Assembly: GCA_913051775.1 (NCBI GenBank) | Contig: CAJXCL010000018.1 | Location: forward strand, 1 to 33,498 | Direction of reading: 5' to 3' | DNA: 33,498 nucleotides | Source: an uncultured Nitrospirota bacterium | Lineage (GTDB): Bacteria > Nitrospinota > Nitrospinia > CAJXCL01 | Program-made: the position numbers and the translations under genes | Shown here: one piece after another, positions 18,194 to 27,464 of the stretch | Position numbering within the stretch: the stretch's first letter is position 1 | Layout: each line of letters starts with the position of its first letter | The notes under the pieces: model-generated | The model's database searches: none | The model's input: only the letters and a program-made list of their open reading frames with translations | Told to the model about the DNA's origin: nothing

Positions 18194-18775
18194 TTAATAT
18201 TTCCTTACAACAGCAGTTACAACTCCGGCAACTCTAAGACTCTTTTTTGGGGTTATTGGTATGTATTTTTGGTTTGCTGGAACAAGGAATACTTTTTTAC
18301 CTCTTTTTCTTAAATATTTCATTGTCCACTCTCCATCTACTTCAGCTATTACAATATCTCCGGTTTTAGGGCTTTTCCCTTTATCAACTATAACCATGTC
18401 TCCAGGTAGTATTCCAGCTTCTGACATTGAGTCACCAGATACTTTTAAGAGAAATGTTGCTTCTTTATTTTCTACAAGAAGCTCATCCAATGAAATAGTA
18501 TCAGCAAGTTCTTCTTCTGCAGGACTTGGAAAACCAGCTTCCACAAATCCAAGCAGTCTTAAGGGAGAAATTAAGGAGCGTGGAATAAGTCTTCCTTTTT
18601 TGTCTTTCACTAAAACTTTCAATTTTTCAAGTTCATCCACTACTTTTGAAACTGCATTTTTTGATTTAAGTTTCCAAATTTCATTAAGTTCTGAAAAGCT
18701 GGGCATCCTTCTTTTGCTATAATAAAAATTTGCTAAAGCACTAATTCTTGCCTTTGTTTTTTTATCTTTTTCCAC
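18194..18775 (-). CDS. LexA/UmuD-like S24 family autoproteolytic repressor with N-terminal winged HTH
   Basis: wHTH-like ARISALANFYYSKRRMPSFSELNEIWKLKSKNAVSKVVDELEK; VEAGFPSPAEEE cleavage region, SGDSMSEAGILPGD Ser and GEWTMKYL Lys motifs; GTG start. Confidence 0.92.
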   Translation of the reverse strand: MEKDKKTKARISALANFYYSKRRMPSFSELNEIWKLKSKNAVSKVVDELEKLKVLVKDKKGRLIPRSLISPLRLLGFVEAGFPSPAEEELADTISLDELLVENKEATFLLKVSGDSMSEAGILPGDMVIVDKGKSPKTGDIVIAEVDGEWTMKYLRKRGKKVFLVPANQKYIPITPKKSLRVAGVVTAVVRKY

Positions 18776-18781
18776 AATATT

Positions 18782-18812
18782 ATTTTATGGTGAACAAACG
18801 TTCACTGTCAAG
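18782..18812 (-). promoter_or_regulatory. promoter with embedded LexA-type operator
   Basis: Minus strand TTGACA-GTGAACGTTTGTTCACC-A-TAAAAT; palindrome GTGAACAAACGTTCAC at 18790-18805 lies in the -35/-10 spacer. Confidence 0.8.
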
Positions 18813-18867
18813 ACAAAAAGGGGAGATTTGATGAATATTTGTACTTATTTGTAAAATAAGATTTTAA

Positions 18868-19530
18868 TTAAATAGGTTTAATACAATCTGGAGAATTATT
18901 TGCAGGAGAATTTACTGTTTTAGATACCTCGTAACATTCCATTTTCTCAGAAGAATATTGTTTTAGGACAGGAAATATTTGTTTTTCATTCTGCATAGCT
19001 GGATTAAGCCATAAAGGTTCATCATCTTTTGGAATAATAACAGGCATCCGGCTATGAACAGGTTTGAGCAATTCGTTTGACTCAGTGGTTATGATCGTAC
19101 AAGACTTAGTTTTTTCTCCTTTTGATGAAGTCCAGATATCGAACAATCCAGCAAAACCAAATAACTCATGCGCCTTGAGTCTTATAAAATATGGAGTCTT
19201 CGCTTTCCCATCTTTACGCCATTCATAAAAACCATCCGAAATAATTAAGCAACGTTGTTGTTTGAAGGCTTTTTTGAAACTTGGTTTTCCTGAAAGTGTT
19301 TCAGCGCGCGCGTTGATCATTTTGCTGCCTATGGATGGATCTTTTGCCCAGGATGGTATTAATCCCCATTGAAATTGAACAAGACAGTTGCTGCCATCGT
19401 TCACAATACCGGAAACCATTTGAGTTGGAGCTATATTATAACTTGGAATTGATTCAGCAAAAACTTTATCAACTGCAAATTCTTTTATTATATCAACAGT
19501 ACTTAAACTAAGAACAAAACGTCCGCACAT
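18868..19530 (-). CDS. SRAP-domain protein (YedK/HMCES family)
   Basis: MCGRFVLSLS catalytic Cys2, YNIAPTQMV, WGLIPSWAKDPSIGSKMINARAET, CLIISDGFYEWRKDGKAKTPYFIR, HSRMPVII. Confidence 0.95.
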   Translation of the reverse strand: MCGRFVLSLSTVDIIKEFAVDKVFAESIPSYNIAPTQMVSGIVNDGSNCLVQFQWGLIPSWAKDPSIGSKMINARAETLSGKPSFKKAFKQQRCLIISDGFYEWRKDGKAKTPYFIRLKAHELFGFAGLFDIWTSSKGEKTKSCTIITTESNELLKPVHSRMPVIIPKDDEPLWLNPAMQNEKQIFPVLKQYSSEKMECYEVSKTVNSPANNSPDCIKPI

Positions 19531-19745
19531 AATTTTACACTGTTTTTGTTAAGCTTTTCACCTAATACCTTAATCTTGCACACAAAAGTTTGCCGGGGCT
19601 ACAAAGCATCAAGCGTGCCGACGTAGTTTTTTTACTTCAAAAATGGGTCAAGAGCGGACTTACCATCCTTTTAAATTGAAGCAAGGACTAAAAAATTATT
19701 AAGACGGATCATTTCCTTCTTGATACAGCTATCCACGTAAATTTT

Positions 19746-19928
19746 CTAAGAATTCCTCTTTTCATGAAAGATTTTATCCCATGTGAATTTGCCTATTTTT
19801 CCTCCATAATGCCCACCAAGTACAACACAAGCTAAAAAAATAATAAAATTATCAGAGATTACACCAAGAGCGGCTCCTAAAAAACTAACTATTATGGCTC
19901 CAATATATGCACCTGGATTCAGTTTCAT
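19746..19928 (-). CDS. 60-aa glycine-rich membrane protein, unknown
   Basis: GAYIGAIIVSFLGAALGVISDNFIIFLACVVLGGHYGGKIGKFTWDKIF, with AAGGAATAAGGAA upstream. Confidence 0.5.
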   Translation of the reverse strand: MKLNPGAYIGAIIVSFLGAALGVISDNFIIFLACVVLGGHYGGKIGKFTWDKIFHEKRNS

Positions 19929-20306
19929 TTCCTTATTCCTTTTCAGTGTTGATTATGCAAGACTCGGAATAGAAGAGGTAAAAAGTCATTTTTTGCTTCT
20001 GATATTTAAAGAACTTGATCGGTTTTTCCGGTTCGCTGGCTTTCCTTTTTGCCATGATTAAGATAGTAACATACTGAGGAGCTTCTTTTTCAAACAATGT
20101 AAAAGGGTCAAGTTCACTCTTGACTACATAAAAAATAATGTAAAAAAGATTTAACTTTAATAAGAGCCTTGCATAAGTCGCAGTAAAAGGAAAAACCAAA
20201 CTGCGACTAAACAGCGCCTAAAGTTATTTTCATAATCGATTTTAGATTGAATTTTTTTAAAGTACAATACAAATTATAAATGCAGTCGAGAATAGACTTG
20301 ATGCCC

Positions 20307-20372
20307 TTTTTTGAGAACTGGTACATTGAAAATTTTAACGGAAAGCTTCGGGATGAACTCTTAAATGTTTAG
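20307..20372 (+). pseudogene. C-terminal scrap of an IS3-type transposase (rve domain)
   Basis: Open frame FFENWYIENFNGKLRDELLNV* resembles the IS3-type motif IESFNGRLRDECLN. Confidence 0.6.
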
Positions 20373-20558
20373 ATTTATGAAAGCAAAACATATAAAATAA
20401 TCTTATTTGGAAAAAATTCGCATTCTGCTATAATTTATTAATATTTATTTTTATATTATTACACTATAAAACCTTCTTTTTTTAGGAAGAATTTTCTGTT
20501 TGTTCACTGGAGCGGTGGCTCCTTTTGGTTGTGGCAACTAGCCGCTTTATGGAATTTC

Positions 20559-20848
20559 GTGGAAAATTACTATAAAGATTTGCAGTTACCGGTACTTTCC
20601 CCTGTCACTGAAGTTAAAAAAGCATACAAAGAGCTTGCGAAAAAATATCACCCTGATAAAAACCTGATGAAAATTCTACAAAAGAATATCTCAGGAAGGT
20701 TACAAAACGCAGGAGAAATTATATATACGTGCAAAAAGTGACTATTGAAAAAAACCAGTTCGAAAAATGTGAAGGGTACGGACAGCTAATCAGTCGTTTT
20801 ATATCTCCCTCTCCCTGCCCCCAATGTCACGGCACCGGCAGTAAATGA
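20559..20848 (+). pseudogene. J-domain plus DnaJ-type zinc-finger protein, frameshifted
   Basis: VENYYKDLQLPVLSPVTEVKKAYKELAKKYHPDKN then, one frame over, PDENSTKEYLRKVTKRRRNYIYVQKVTIEKNQFEKCEGYGQLISRFISPSPCPQCHGTGSK*. Confidence 0.75.
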
Positions 20849-20882
20849 TACAGGGGCATTTCTCGAACCACCTTTAAGTGTA

Positions 20883-22091
20883 ATGTCTATGAAAACAAAA
20901 GAACTTATAAAAAAATCCAATAAATATATTGCTCAAACTTATGGTCGCTTTCCCATTGCCCTTGTCAGGGGAAAAGGGACAAAGGTTTGGGACGCTGATG
21001 GAAAGGAATACCTTGATTTTGTAAGCGGCATAGCGGTCTGCAACCTCGGGCACTGCCCTGACGCGATTGTAACCGCGGTGAAAAACCAGGTGGAAACACT
21101 ACTGCACGTCTCAAACCTGTATCACATTGAGCCTCAAATCGAATTGGCGGAAGAGCTTGTAAAAAACTCTTTCGCGGATAAAGCTTTTTTTTGCAACAGT
21201 GGTGCGGAGGCTAATGAAGCGGCTATTAAACTTGTTAGAAAGTATTTCCACGACCAGGGAAAAGAAAAATATGAAATAATAACCATGAAACAATCTTTTC
21301 ATGGCCGAACCATGGCAACTTTATCGGCAACCGGTCAGGCTAAAATACAAAAGGGATTTGAACCACTATCAAGCGGTTTTAAATGTGTGCCCTTTGATGA
21401 TACAGCAGCGGTCACGGAGGCCATTTCCTCTAAAACATGCGCTGTAATGGTAGAGCCGATACAGGGAGAAGGAGGCGTTAATATTCCGGATGATAACTAC
21501 CTTAAATCCCTTAAAGATATATGTAATAAAAATGATCTCCTCCTTATACTGGATGAAGTGCAAACTGCAATGGGACGGACCGGACGGTTATTTGCGTATC
21601 AGCATTATGAAATTGAGCCGGATATTATGACGTTAGCGAAAGGGTTGGCCGGTGGTATCGCTATTGGCGCGATGTTAGCCACAAACAAAATCATAAGTGC
21701 GTTTAAACCGGGAAACCATGCCTCAACTTTCGGAGGAAATCCAGTAGCCGCGGCAGCAGGTTTAGCGGCCTTTAAAGAATTCTCACATAAGAATCTTCTC
21801 TCCCATGTAGAGGAGATGGGAACCTATCTCCTCAGCAAGCTGAATGATATGAAAAAAAGATTTCCATTCATAAAAGACATCAGGGGAAAAGGACTTATGG
21901 TTGCAATGGAAATGGACTCCCCCTCATCGGAGATCGTAAACTATTGCATGGATAAAGGTTTTTTAATTAACTGTATTCAGGAAAAGATTTTGCGATTTGT
22001 ACCTCCGCTAATCGTTCAAAAAAATGAAATCGATTCCTTAATAAATATCCTGGAGCAATGTTTTGATGAAAAGCTTGGTCAACATATTTGA
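20883..22091 (+). CDS. argD: acetylornithine/aspartate aminotransferase family protein
   Basis: FVSGIAVCNLGHCPDAI, FCNSGAEANEAAIKL, SFHGRTMATLSATGQ, ILDEVQTAMGRTGRLFAYQ, ASTFGGNPVAAAA. Confidence 0.95.
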   Translation: MSMKTKELIKKSNKYIAQTYGRFPIALVRGKGTKVWDADGKEYLDFVSGIAVCNLGHCPDAIVTAVKNQVETLLHVSNLYHIEPQIELAEELVKNSFADKAFFCNSGAEANEAAIKLVRKYFHDQGKEKYEIITMKQSFHGRTMATLSATGQAKIQKGFEPLSSGFKCVPFDDTAAVTEAISSKTCAVMVEPIQGEGGVNIPDDNYLKSLKDICNKNDLLLILDEVQTAMGRTGRLFAYQHYEIEPDIMTLAKGLAGGIAIGAMLATNKIISAFKPGNHASTFGGNPVAAAAGLAAFKEFSHKNLLSHVEEMGTYLLSKLNDMKKRFPFIKDIRGKGLMVAMEMDSPSSEIVNYCMDKGFLINCIQEKILRFVPPLIVQKNEIDSLINILEQCFDEKLGQHI

Positions 22092-22983
22092 TTTTGAGAT
22101 CGATGAAATCAACGAGGTCTTCTCAAAGGTGCGGGAATTGAAAAAATTAAGCCCTTCCAACAACTATGCCCCTTTAAAAGGAAAGACCTTGGGGATGATC
22201 TTTAAAAAATCATCCACCAGAACCCGGATTTCCTTTGAAGTGGGGATGTATCAATTAGGCGGGAAAGCTTTGTTCCTTGATCACAAAGATTTGCAGTGGA
22301 AAAGAGGAGAAAGCCTGTCCGATTCCGCCAAGGTTCTGTCTATATATCTTGACGGAATAGTCATCAGAACTTATTCTCATAAAGAAGTAGAAGATCTCGC
22401 AAATGCAGCCGATGTACCGGTTATTAACGGCCTTTCCGATCTTCTGCACCCATGCCAGATATTAACGGATATTTTTACCATTCAGGAGCATGTGGATGAT
22501 TTAAAAAAAATCAGGATAGTTTACCTGGGTGATGGGAATAATGTTGCAAATTCCTGGATAAACGGCGCCGCAAGAATGGGGCTGGATTTAAGGATTGTAT
22601 GCCCTGAAAATTACCTCCCTGATTACAATATCTTAAAAATCGCGCGGGAGGAAACAGGAAAAACTAACGGGAAAATTGAGTTATTCCATGATCCGCAAGA
22701 CGGGGTTTCAGGAGCAGATGTGATTTACACCGACGTGTGGGTCAGCATGGGACAGGAAGAGGAGGCCGTTAAGAAAAAAGAAGCTTTTAAAGCTTTTCAG
22801 CTTAACAGCGATCTGGTTAAAAAATCTGGCAAAGATCCTTTAATAATGCACTGCCTGCCGGCTCACAGGGGAGAGGAAATTACATCGGAAGTGATGGATG
22901 GTCCGCAATCTATCATTTATAAGCAAGCAGAAAACCGCCTTCACGTTCAAAAAGCCATTCTGGAGTATCTGCTGGAGAACTGA
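22066..22983 (+). CDS. argF: ornithine carbamoyltransferase
   Basis: IFKKSSTRTRISFEVGMYQLGG, DGIVIRTYSH, LLHPCQILTD, MHCLPAHRGEEI; overlaps the end of argD. Confidence 0.96.
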   Translation: MKSLVNIFDFEIDEINEVFSKVRELKKLSPSNNYAPLKGKTLGMIFKKSSTRTRISFEVGMYQLGGKALFLDHKDLQWKRGESLSDSAKVLSIYLDGIVIRTYSHKEVEDLANAADVPVINGLSDLLHPCQILTDIFTIQEHVDDLKKIRIVYLGDGNNVANSWINGAARMGLDLRIVCPENYLPDYNILKIAREETGKTNGKIELFHDPQDGVSGADVIYTDVWVSMGQEEEAVKKKEAFKAFQLNSDLVKKSGKDPLIMHCLPAHRGEEITSEVMDGPQSIIYKQAENRLHVQKAILEYLLEN

Positions 22984-23283
22984 AAGCGGGCAGCTATCAG
23001 CTTTTTCGAATATCGCAAATTATATGAATCAACAAAACCTTATGCATTACAATTAACGGTTCAGTAAAGTATGTATTGACATATGAGAATTTTCTAAGAA
23101 TAATTTTCCCACGCAGGAAGGTAATAAGAATAAAGGAGAAGTCAATAAATTTGTTAAGATGATAAACGGAAAATAAGAACCGTCTCTCTACATTCTATTT
23201 AACCACAAAGCACACACCGCGGCGAAGCCGCAACCAAAACTTTTACCACGAAGCTCACGAAAGACACGAATAAAAAATAAACT

Positions 23284-24135
23284 CTATTTTGATTCTTTCA
23301 GGAATCTAAAAAATTCCGTATCAGGGGGAAGGATAATGGTGGATTTTTCTTTGAAGAGAACTTTATAGGCCTCCATTGATCTTATAAAACTATAAAATTC
23401 AGGATCTTTTTCAAGAGATTTGGCATATATTTTAATAGATTCTGCGTCCCCTTCTCCTCGAATTCCCTGTTCTTTCTTATACGCTTCTGCCAAAAGAACT
23501 ATTTTCTCTTTATCGGTTTTAGCCCGGATTTTCTGGGCTTCTTCTTTTCCCTGCGCCCGGTATTCTTTTGCGATTCTCTCCCTTTCCGTTCTCATACGGT
23601 TATAAATAGAATTAGCAATTTCCTGCGGCATATCCGCTCTTTTGATCCTCACATCCAACACTGATATCCCATACTCTTTTGCTTTCTCATTAGTCCGCTT
23701 AGTCACAAGCTTCATGATTTCATCTCTGGTTGTTGAGACTATATCAATCAAATTGTGCCGTCCAAGTTCCACCCTGAGTTCAGAATAAATAATATCATCC
23801 AAACGGGATTGAGCGCCATTGGTATCTCTAACTGTTTGCAGAAGCTTCAGGGAATTAAGAATTCTCCATTTCGCGTAATTATCGATAAGCAAGTTTTTTT
23901 TGTCTTTAGTTAATATTTCCGTTGGAGCAGAATCATAATCCAACAACTGTTTCGGAAATTTAGTGATTTTTTGAATAAAAGGAATTTTAAAATGCAATCC
24001 CGGTTCGTCAACATTTCTGACCGGTTTTCCTAATTGCGTAATAACCGCCTGCTCTACCATGGAAATGGTATATACGCTAAGATTTATCGTAACAAGAATA
24101 ACCGCAATAATGAGTACTGCAAGGTTTTTAGCCAT
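23284..24135 (-). CDS. hflC: protease modulator HflC (SPFH/band 7)
   Basis: VEQAVITQLGKPVRNVDEPGLHFKIPFIQKI, YGISVLDVRIKRADMPQEIANSIYNRMRTERERIAKEYRAQG. Confidence 0.95.
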   Translation of the reverse strand: MAKNLAVLIIAVILVTINLSVYTISMVEQAVITQLGKPVRNVDEPGLHFKIPFIQKITKFPKQLLDYDSAPTEILTKDKKNLLIDNYAKWRILNSLKLLQTVRDTNGAQSRLDDIIYSELRVELGRHNLIDIVSTTRDEIMKLVTKRTNEKAKEYGISVLDVRIKRADMPQEIANSIYNRMRTERERIAKEYRAQGKEEAQKIRAKTDKEKIVLLAEAYKKEQGIRGEGDAESIKIYAKSLEKDPEFYSFIRSMEAYKVLFKEKSTIILPPDTEFFRFLKESK

Positions 24136-24142
24136 AAGTTAA

Positions 24143-25192
24143 TTATTTTTCTGTTTTTTCAAGGCTTCCAAGTCCTTTAGGCCCAATTGGTAAAATAGGA
24201 AGAATCCCTCCGCTTTTCTGATCAACAATATATTTTTCTATGCCAGGTAAAATCTCTTCCATTGTCTCAATGTAGAGTCTTTTCCTGGTAATATCCTCTG
24301 CTTTATTATATTCCAGCAAAATGCTATCGAATCTTTTCGCATCTCCTTCTGCTTTATTGATTTTCTCTTCTCTATATGCCTCAGCCATTCTAACAATTTG
24401 CGCTGCCTTACCTCTTGTTTCCGGTATAACAGAGTTTCTATATCCCTGGGCTTCGTTAATTAAACGCTCTCTATCCTCCTTGGCGCTTACAACATCTTTA
24501 AAAGCATCAACAACCTGTTTTGGCGGATGAACATCCTGCAGTTGGACAGCGACAATTTGTATTCCCATTTCATAAGTATTTAAAATATTTTGGATGAGTT
24601 CTCTTGTTTCATTTTGAGCTTCAAATTTACCAACAGTCAATACCTGATCAATCTCCGTTCTTCCTACAACTTCCCTGATTGCGGCTTCCGTGGCATCTCT
24701 TATTGCCTTCCTCTGGCGCCTTACTTCGAATAAAAATTCAACCGCACTGGAAATTTTATATTGGACGACCAGATCTATGTCTATAATGTTTTCATCCCCT
24801 GTAAGCATCAACGATTCTAACGGGACATCCCTGTATCGCGCCGGTGGACCGGGGTCGGAAATACGAAAACCGATCTCTTCTCTCCTGACCTTGGTTACTT
24901 TTGCCTTTAAAACTCTTTCTATCGGGGCGGGAAATTTAAAATTAAGGCCGGGATCCGCCGTGCGGTTATATTCTCCAAACCGTAATAGTACTCCCTGTTC
25001 ATCCGGCCCAACCAGAAAGAAAATACCTGTCCCTAACCAGAGCACTAAAACACCAGCTATGATTAAAGCAATATTACCGGGTTTAATAGGAGGGAGATTA
25101 ATTTTAGGGAATTCTAAAGGTAATCCGGCATTGCCTCCCTGCTGACCGGATCCCGGTCCTTTCTGTCTTGGAAAATCATCCCATGGAGCCAT
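24143..25192 (-). CDS. hflK: FtsH protease activity modulator HflK
   Basis: GPDEQGVLLRFGEYNRTADPGLNFKFPAPIERV, MLTGDENIIDIDLVVQYKI, VQLQDVHPPKQVVDAFKDV. Confidence 0.95.
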   Translation of the reverse strand: MAPWDDFPRQKGPGSGQQGGNAGLPLEFPKINLPPIKPGNIALIIAGVLVLWLGTGIFFLVGPDEQGVLLRFGEYNRTADPGLNFKFPAPIERVLKAKVTKVRREEIGFRISDPGPPARYRDVPLESLMLTGDENIIDIDLVVQYKISSAVEFLFEVRRQRKAIRDATEAAIREVVGRTEIDQVLTVGKFEAQNETRELIQNILNTYEMGIQIVAVQLQDVHPPKQVVDAFKDVVSAKEDRERLINEAQGYRNSVIPETRGKAAQIVRMAEAYREEKINKAEGDAKRFDSILLEYNKAEDITRKRLYIETMEEILPGIEKYIVDQKSGGILPILPIGPKGLGSLEKTEK

Positions 25193-25401
25193 AACAAAAA
25201 TATACCTTAAAATAATTTCTAAAGAATCATTAAATTAGAATCTATCAGATGCAATAACCTATGTCAAATTAATGTAGAACCACTTCAAGCCTGATGACTC
25301 CTCGACAGACAATGTCATGCTGAACTTGTCGAAGCATCATGTGACATAATGATACAGCCCTTAACACACTTTTATTTGAGAAGACTGAGATGAGGGAAGC
25401 C

Positions 25402-26277
25402 TTATTCTATATTTTGAATTTGTTCGCGGATTTTTTCGAGTTCCGCTTTAATTTTTACCACCGATTGTGAAACTTTATAGTCGTTTGCTTTGGAAGTTAT
25501 CGTATTTGCTTCCCGCAACATCTCCTGGTTAAGAAATTCCAACTGTCTTCCTATTGCTTCATGGCCTTTTGTTAAAATAACAAACTGCTTCAAGTGGCTT
25601 TCAAGGCGGACAATCTCTTCTGAAATGTCGGAACGATCCGCCAAAATGGCTGCTTCCTGCAGGAGGCGGTCCTCATCCGTCTTTTTCCCTTCTAGTAACT
25701 TCGATAGTCTTTCTGCCAGTTTTTTCTTATAGTTCTCTAAAATCATAGGCTGCTGACCTTTTATATACTCAACTTTTTCAAGTATAGATTTAATTCTACT
25801 TAGAATGTCTTCCAACAAAACCGTCCCTTCTAATAACCGGTTTTCCTGCAATTTTTTTAGGGCAATATCCAAATTTTTTTCTATCATTTCCCACAATTCA
25901 TCAACATTTTCTTCCGGCAGTTCATACTTGATAATTTCCCTGAACTTCAATAAATCTTTCAAATCAATTTCCTGTTTCATACCTAAAGAGGTTCTCAGCT
26001 CTTCTAATATTTTTTTGTAGACATTCGCCATTTCAAGATTAGCGGTCAGGTTGACTTCTTTTTTTTCATTATTAAAAGAAATGTTAATTTCCATTGATCC
26101 TCTCGAAAATTTTTCTTTTACCTTCTTTTTTATCTTCAACTCTATTTCCATTAATTTTCTCGGAAGCCGGACAGAGATATCTAAAAACCTGTTATTTACT
26201 GAACGGGTTTCTATGACGCATTCCATTTCTCCACTTTTCATTTCCGAACGGCTGAAGCCGGTCATGCTCTGTACCAT
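25402..26277 (-). CDS. YicC family endoribonuclease
   Basis: MVQSMTGFSRSE...VETRSVNNRFLDISVRLPR; C-terminal QEMLREANTITSKANDYKVSQSVVKIKAELEKIREQIQNIE. Confidence 0.95.
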   Translation of the reverse strand: MVQSMTGFSRSEMKSGEMECVIETRSVNNRFLDISVRLPRKLMEIELKIKKKVKEKFSRGSMEINISFNNEKKEVNLTANLEMANVYKKILEELRTSLGMKQEIDLKDLLKFREIIKYELPEENVDELWEMIEKNLDIALKKLQENRLLEGTVLLEDILSRIKSILEKVEYIKGQQPMILENYKKKLAERLSKLLEGKKTDEDRLLQEAAILADRSDISEEIVRLESHLKQFVILTKGHEAIGRQLEFLNQEMLREANTITSKANDYKVSQSVVKIKAELEKIREQIQNIE

Positions 26278-26341
26278 AAATTCTTTCCTTTAAAAAATTT
26301 GAATAACAGGAGACAGGGCGTTATTATACAATATATTTTTT

Positions 26342-27376
26342 TTGTTATATAGCATGAACTCTAAACCTATAAAAAAAAATGGGCTGGCAGTAATCGGGGC
26401 AGGGGCATGGGGTACGGCTTTAGCCAATCTATTAGCCAAAAAAGGATATAATGTGAATTTATGGGTTTATGAAAAAGATCTTTGTGGTATTATTTCTCAG
26501 AAAAAAGAAAATGTTCTCTATTTCCCCGGCATTAAACTTTCAAACAATATTACTCCTGCCTCTGATTTACAAGAAGCGGTTAAAGACACCGCAATTATTA
26601 TTATTGCAGTTCCATCCCAGCATGTCCGCTATATTTTTAAAAACCTCTCTTCCTTTCTTCCTGAAAATGTGCTGATTGTCAGCGCCTGTAAAGGAATTGA
26701 AAACAATACCCTTTCTACGACCTCAAAAATATATAGTGAAGAATTTGTTTCCCGCTCAAGTGACAATTTCGCTGTTATTTCCGGTCCGAGCTTTGCTAAA
26801 GAAATAGCAGATGAGAAACCAACCGCTGTGGTTGCAGCTTCAAAAAATAGAGAAACCGTGGAACAGGTACAAAAATTATTCAGCTCACCTTATTTCAGGA
26901 TTTTTATCAGCAGTGATGTAATTGGAGTGGAACTTGGCGGCGCGTTGAAGAATGTCATTGCTATCGCCGCCGGGATTTCAGATGGTCTTGGAAACGGATA
27001 CAATACCCGTGCTGCTTTGATTACCAGGGGGCTGGCTGAAATGATAAAAATAGGTAATGCGATGGGGGCTGAACCACAAACTCTCGCGGGTCTTTCCGGA
27101 ATGGGTGATCTCATTCTAACCTGCACAGGAGAATTAAGCCGTAACCGTTCATTAGGATTGAAAATTGGAAGGGGCGAATCACTAAAAGAAATTCAAAAAG
27201 AAATGGTTACTGTTGCTGAAGGAGTTTTAACAGCAAAATCAGTAAATAACTTAATCGAAAAACACAATATACATGCCGCTATTATAAAAGAGACTTACTT
27301 AATACTTTACAAAAATAAAAGCCCCGTCCAGTCCATGCTGGATCTTATGAAGCTTCATCCTTCAGATGAGTTTTAG
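26342..27376 (+). CDS. gpsA: NAD(P)H-dependent glycerol-3-phosphate dehydrogenase
   Basis: VIGAGAWGTALANLLAKKGYNVNLW, ISGPSFAKEIADEKPTA, LGGALKNVIAIAAGISDGLGNGYNTRAALITRGLAEM, GLSGMGDLILTCTGELSRNRSLG. Confidence 0.97.
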   Translation: MLYSMNSKPIKKNGLAVIGAGAWGTALANLLAKKGYNVNLWVYEKDLCGIISQKKENVLYFPGIKLSNNITPASDLQEAVKDTAIIIIAVPSQHVRYIFKNLSSFLPENVLIVSACKGIENNTLSTTSKIYSEEFVSRSSDNFAVISGPSFAKEIADEKPTAVVAASKNRETVEQVQKLFSSPYFRIFISSDVIGVELGGALKNVIAIAAGISDGLGNGYNTRAALITRGLAEMIKIGNAMGAEPQTLAGLSGMGDLILTCTGELSRNRSLGLKIGRGESLKEIQKEMVTVAEGVLTAKSVNNLIEKHNIHAAIIKETYLILYKNKSPVQSMLDLMKLHPSDEF

Positions 27377-27462
27377 CACACATCTAAAAACTCACAACCC
27401 CCTTTTTAATTCCCCCTTTAAAAAGGGGGTTGTATGCACAAAAAAAAGAGTTTTTAGTGTGC
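27376..27462. terminator. bidirectional terminator formed by nested inverted repeats between convergent gpsA and ctpA
   Basis: Inner ACAACCCCCTTTTTAA/TTTAAAAAGGGGGTTGT; outer GCACACATCTAAAAACTC/GAGTTTTTAGTGTGC. Confidence 0.8.
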
Positions 27463-27464
27463 TC

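Noticed and set aside
19646-20120. GGGTCAAG motifs near 19646 and 20107 as possible ends of a REP-associated transposase element
   Set aside because: Short matches only, with no transposase between them; insufficient evidence.
20056-20199. N-terminal part of the 88-aa ORF (MVFPFTATYARLLLK...)
   Set aside because: It is the translated hairpin and repeat region; at most the last 40 aa (from MAKRK, 20055) could be coding, which I cannot support.
24690-25145. 151-aa plus-strand ORF
   Set aside because: Antisense shadow of hflK; no recognisable motif.
25290-25350. TGTCATGCTGAACTTGTCGAAGCATCATGTGACAT imperfect palindrome upstream of hflK
   Set aside because: Resembles common dispersed intergenic repeats; only one copy in the window, so I cannot assign a function.
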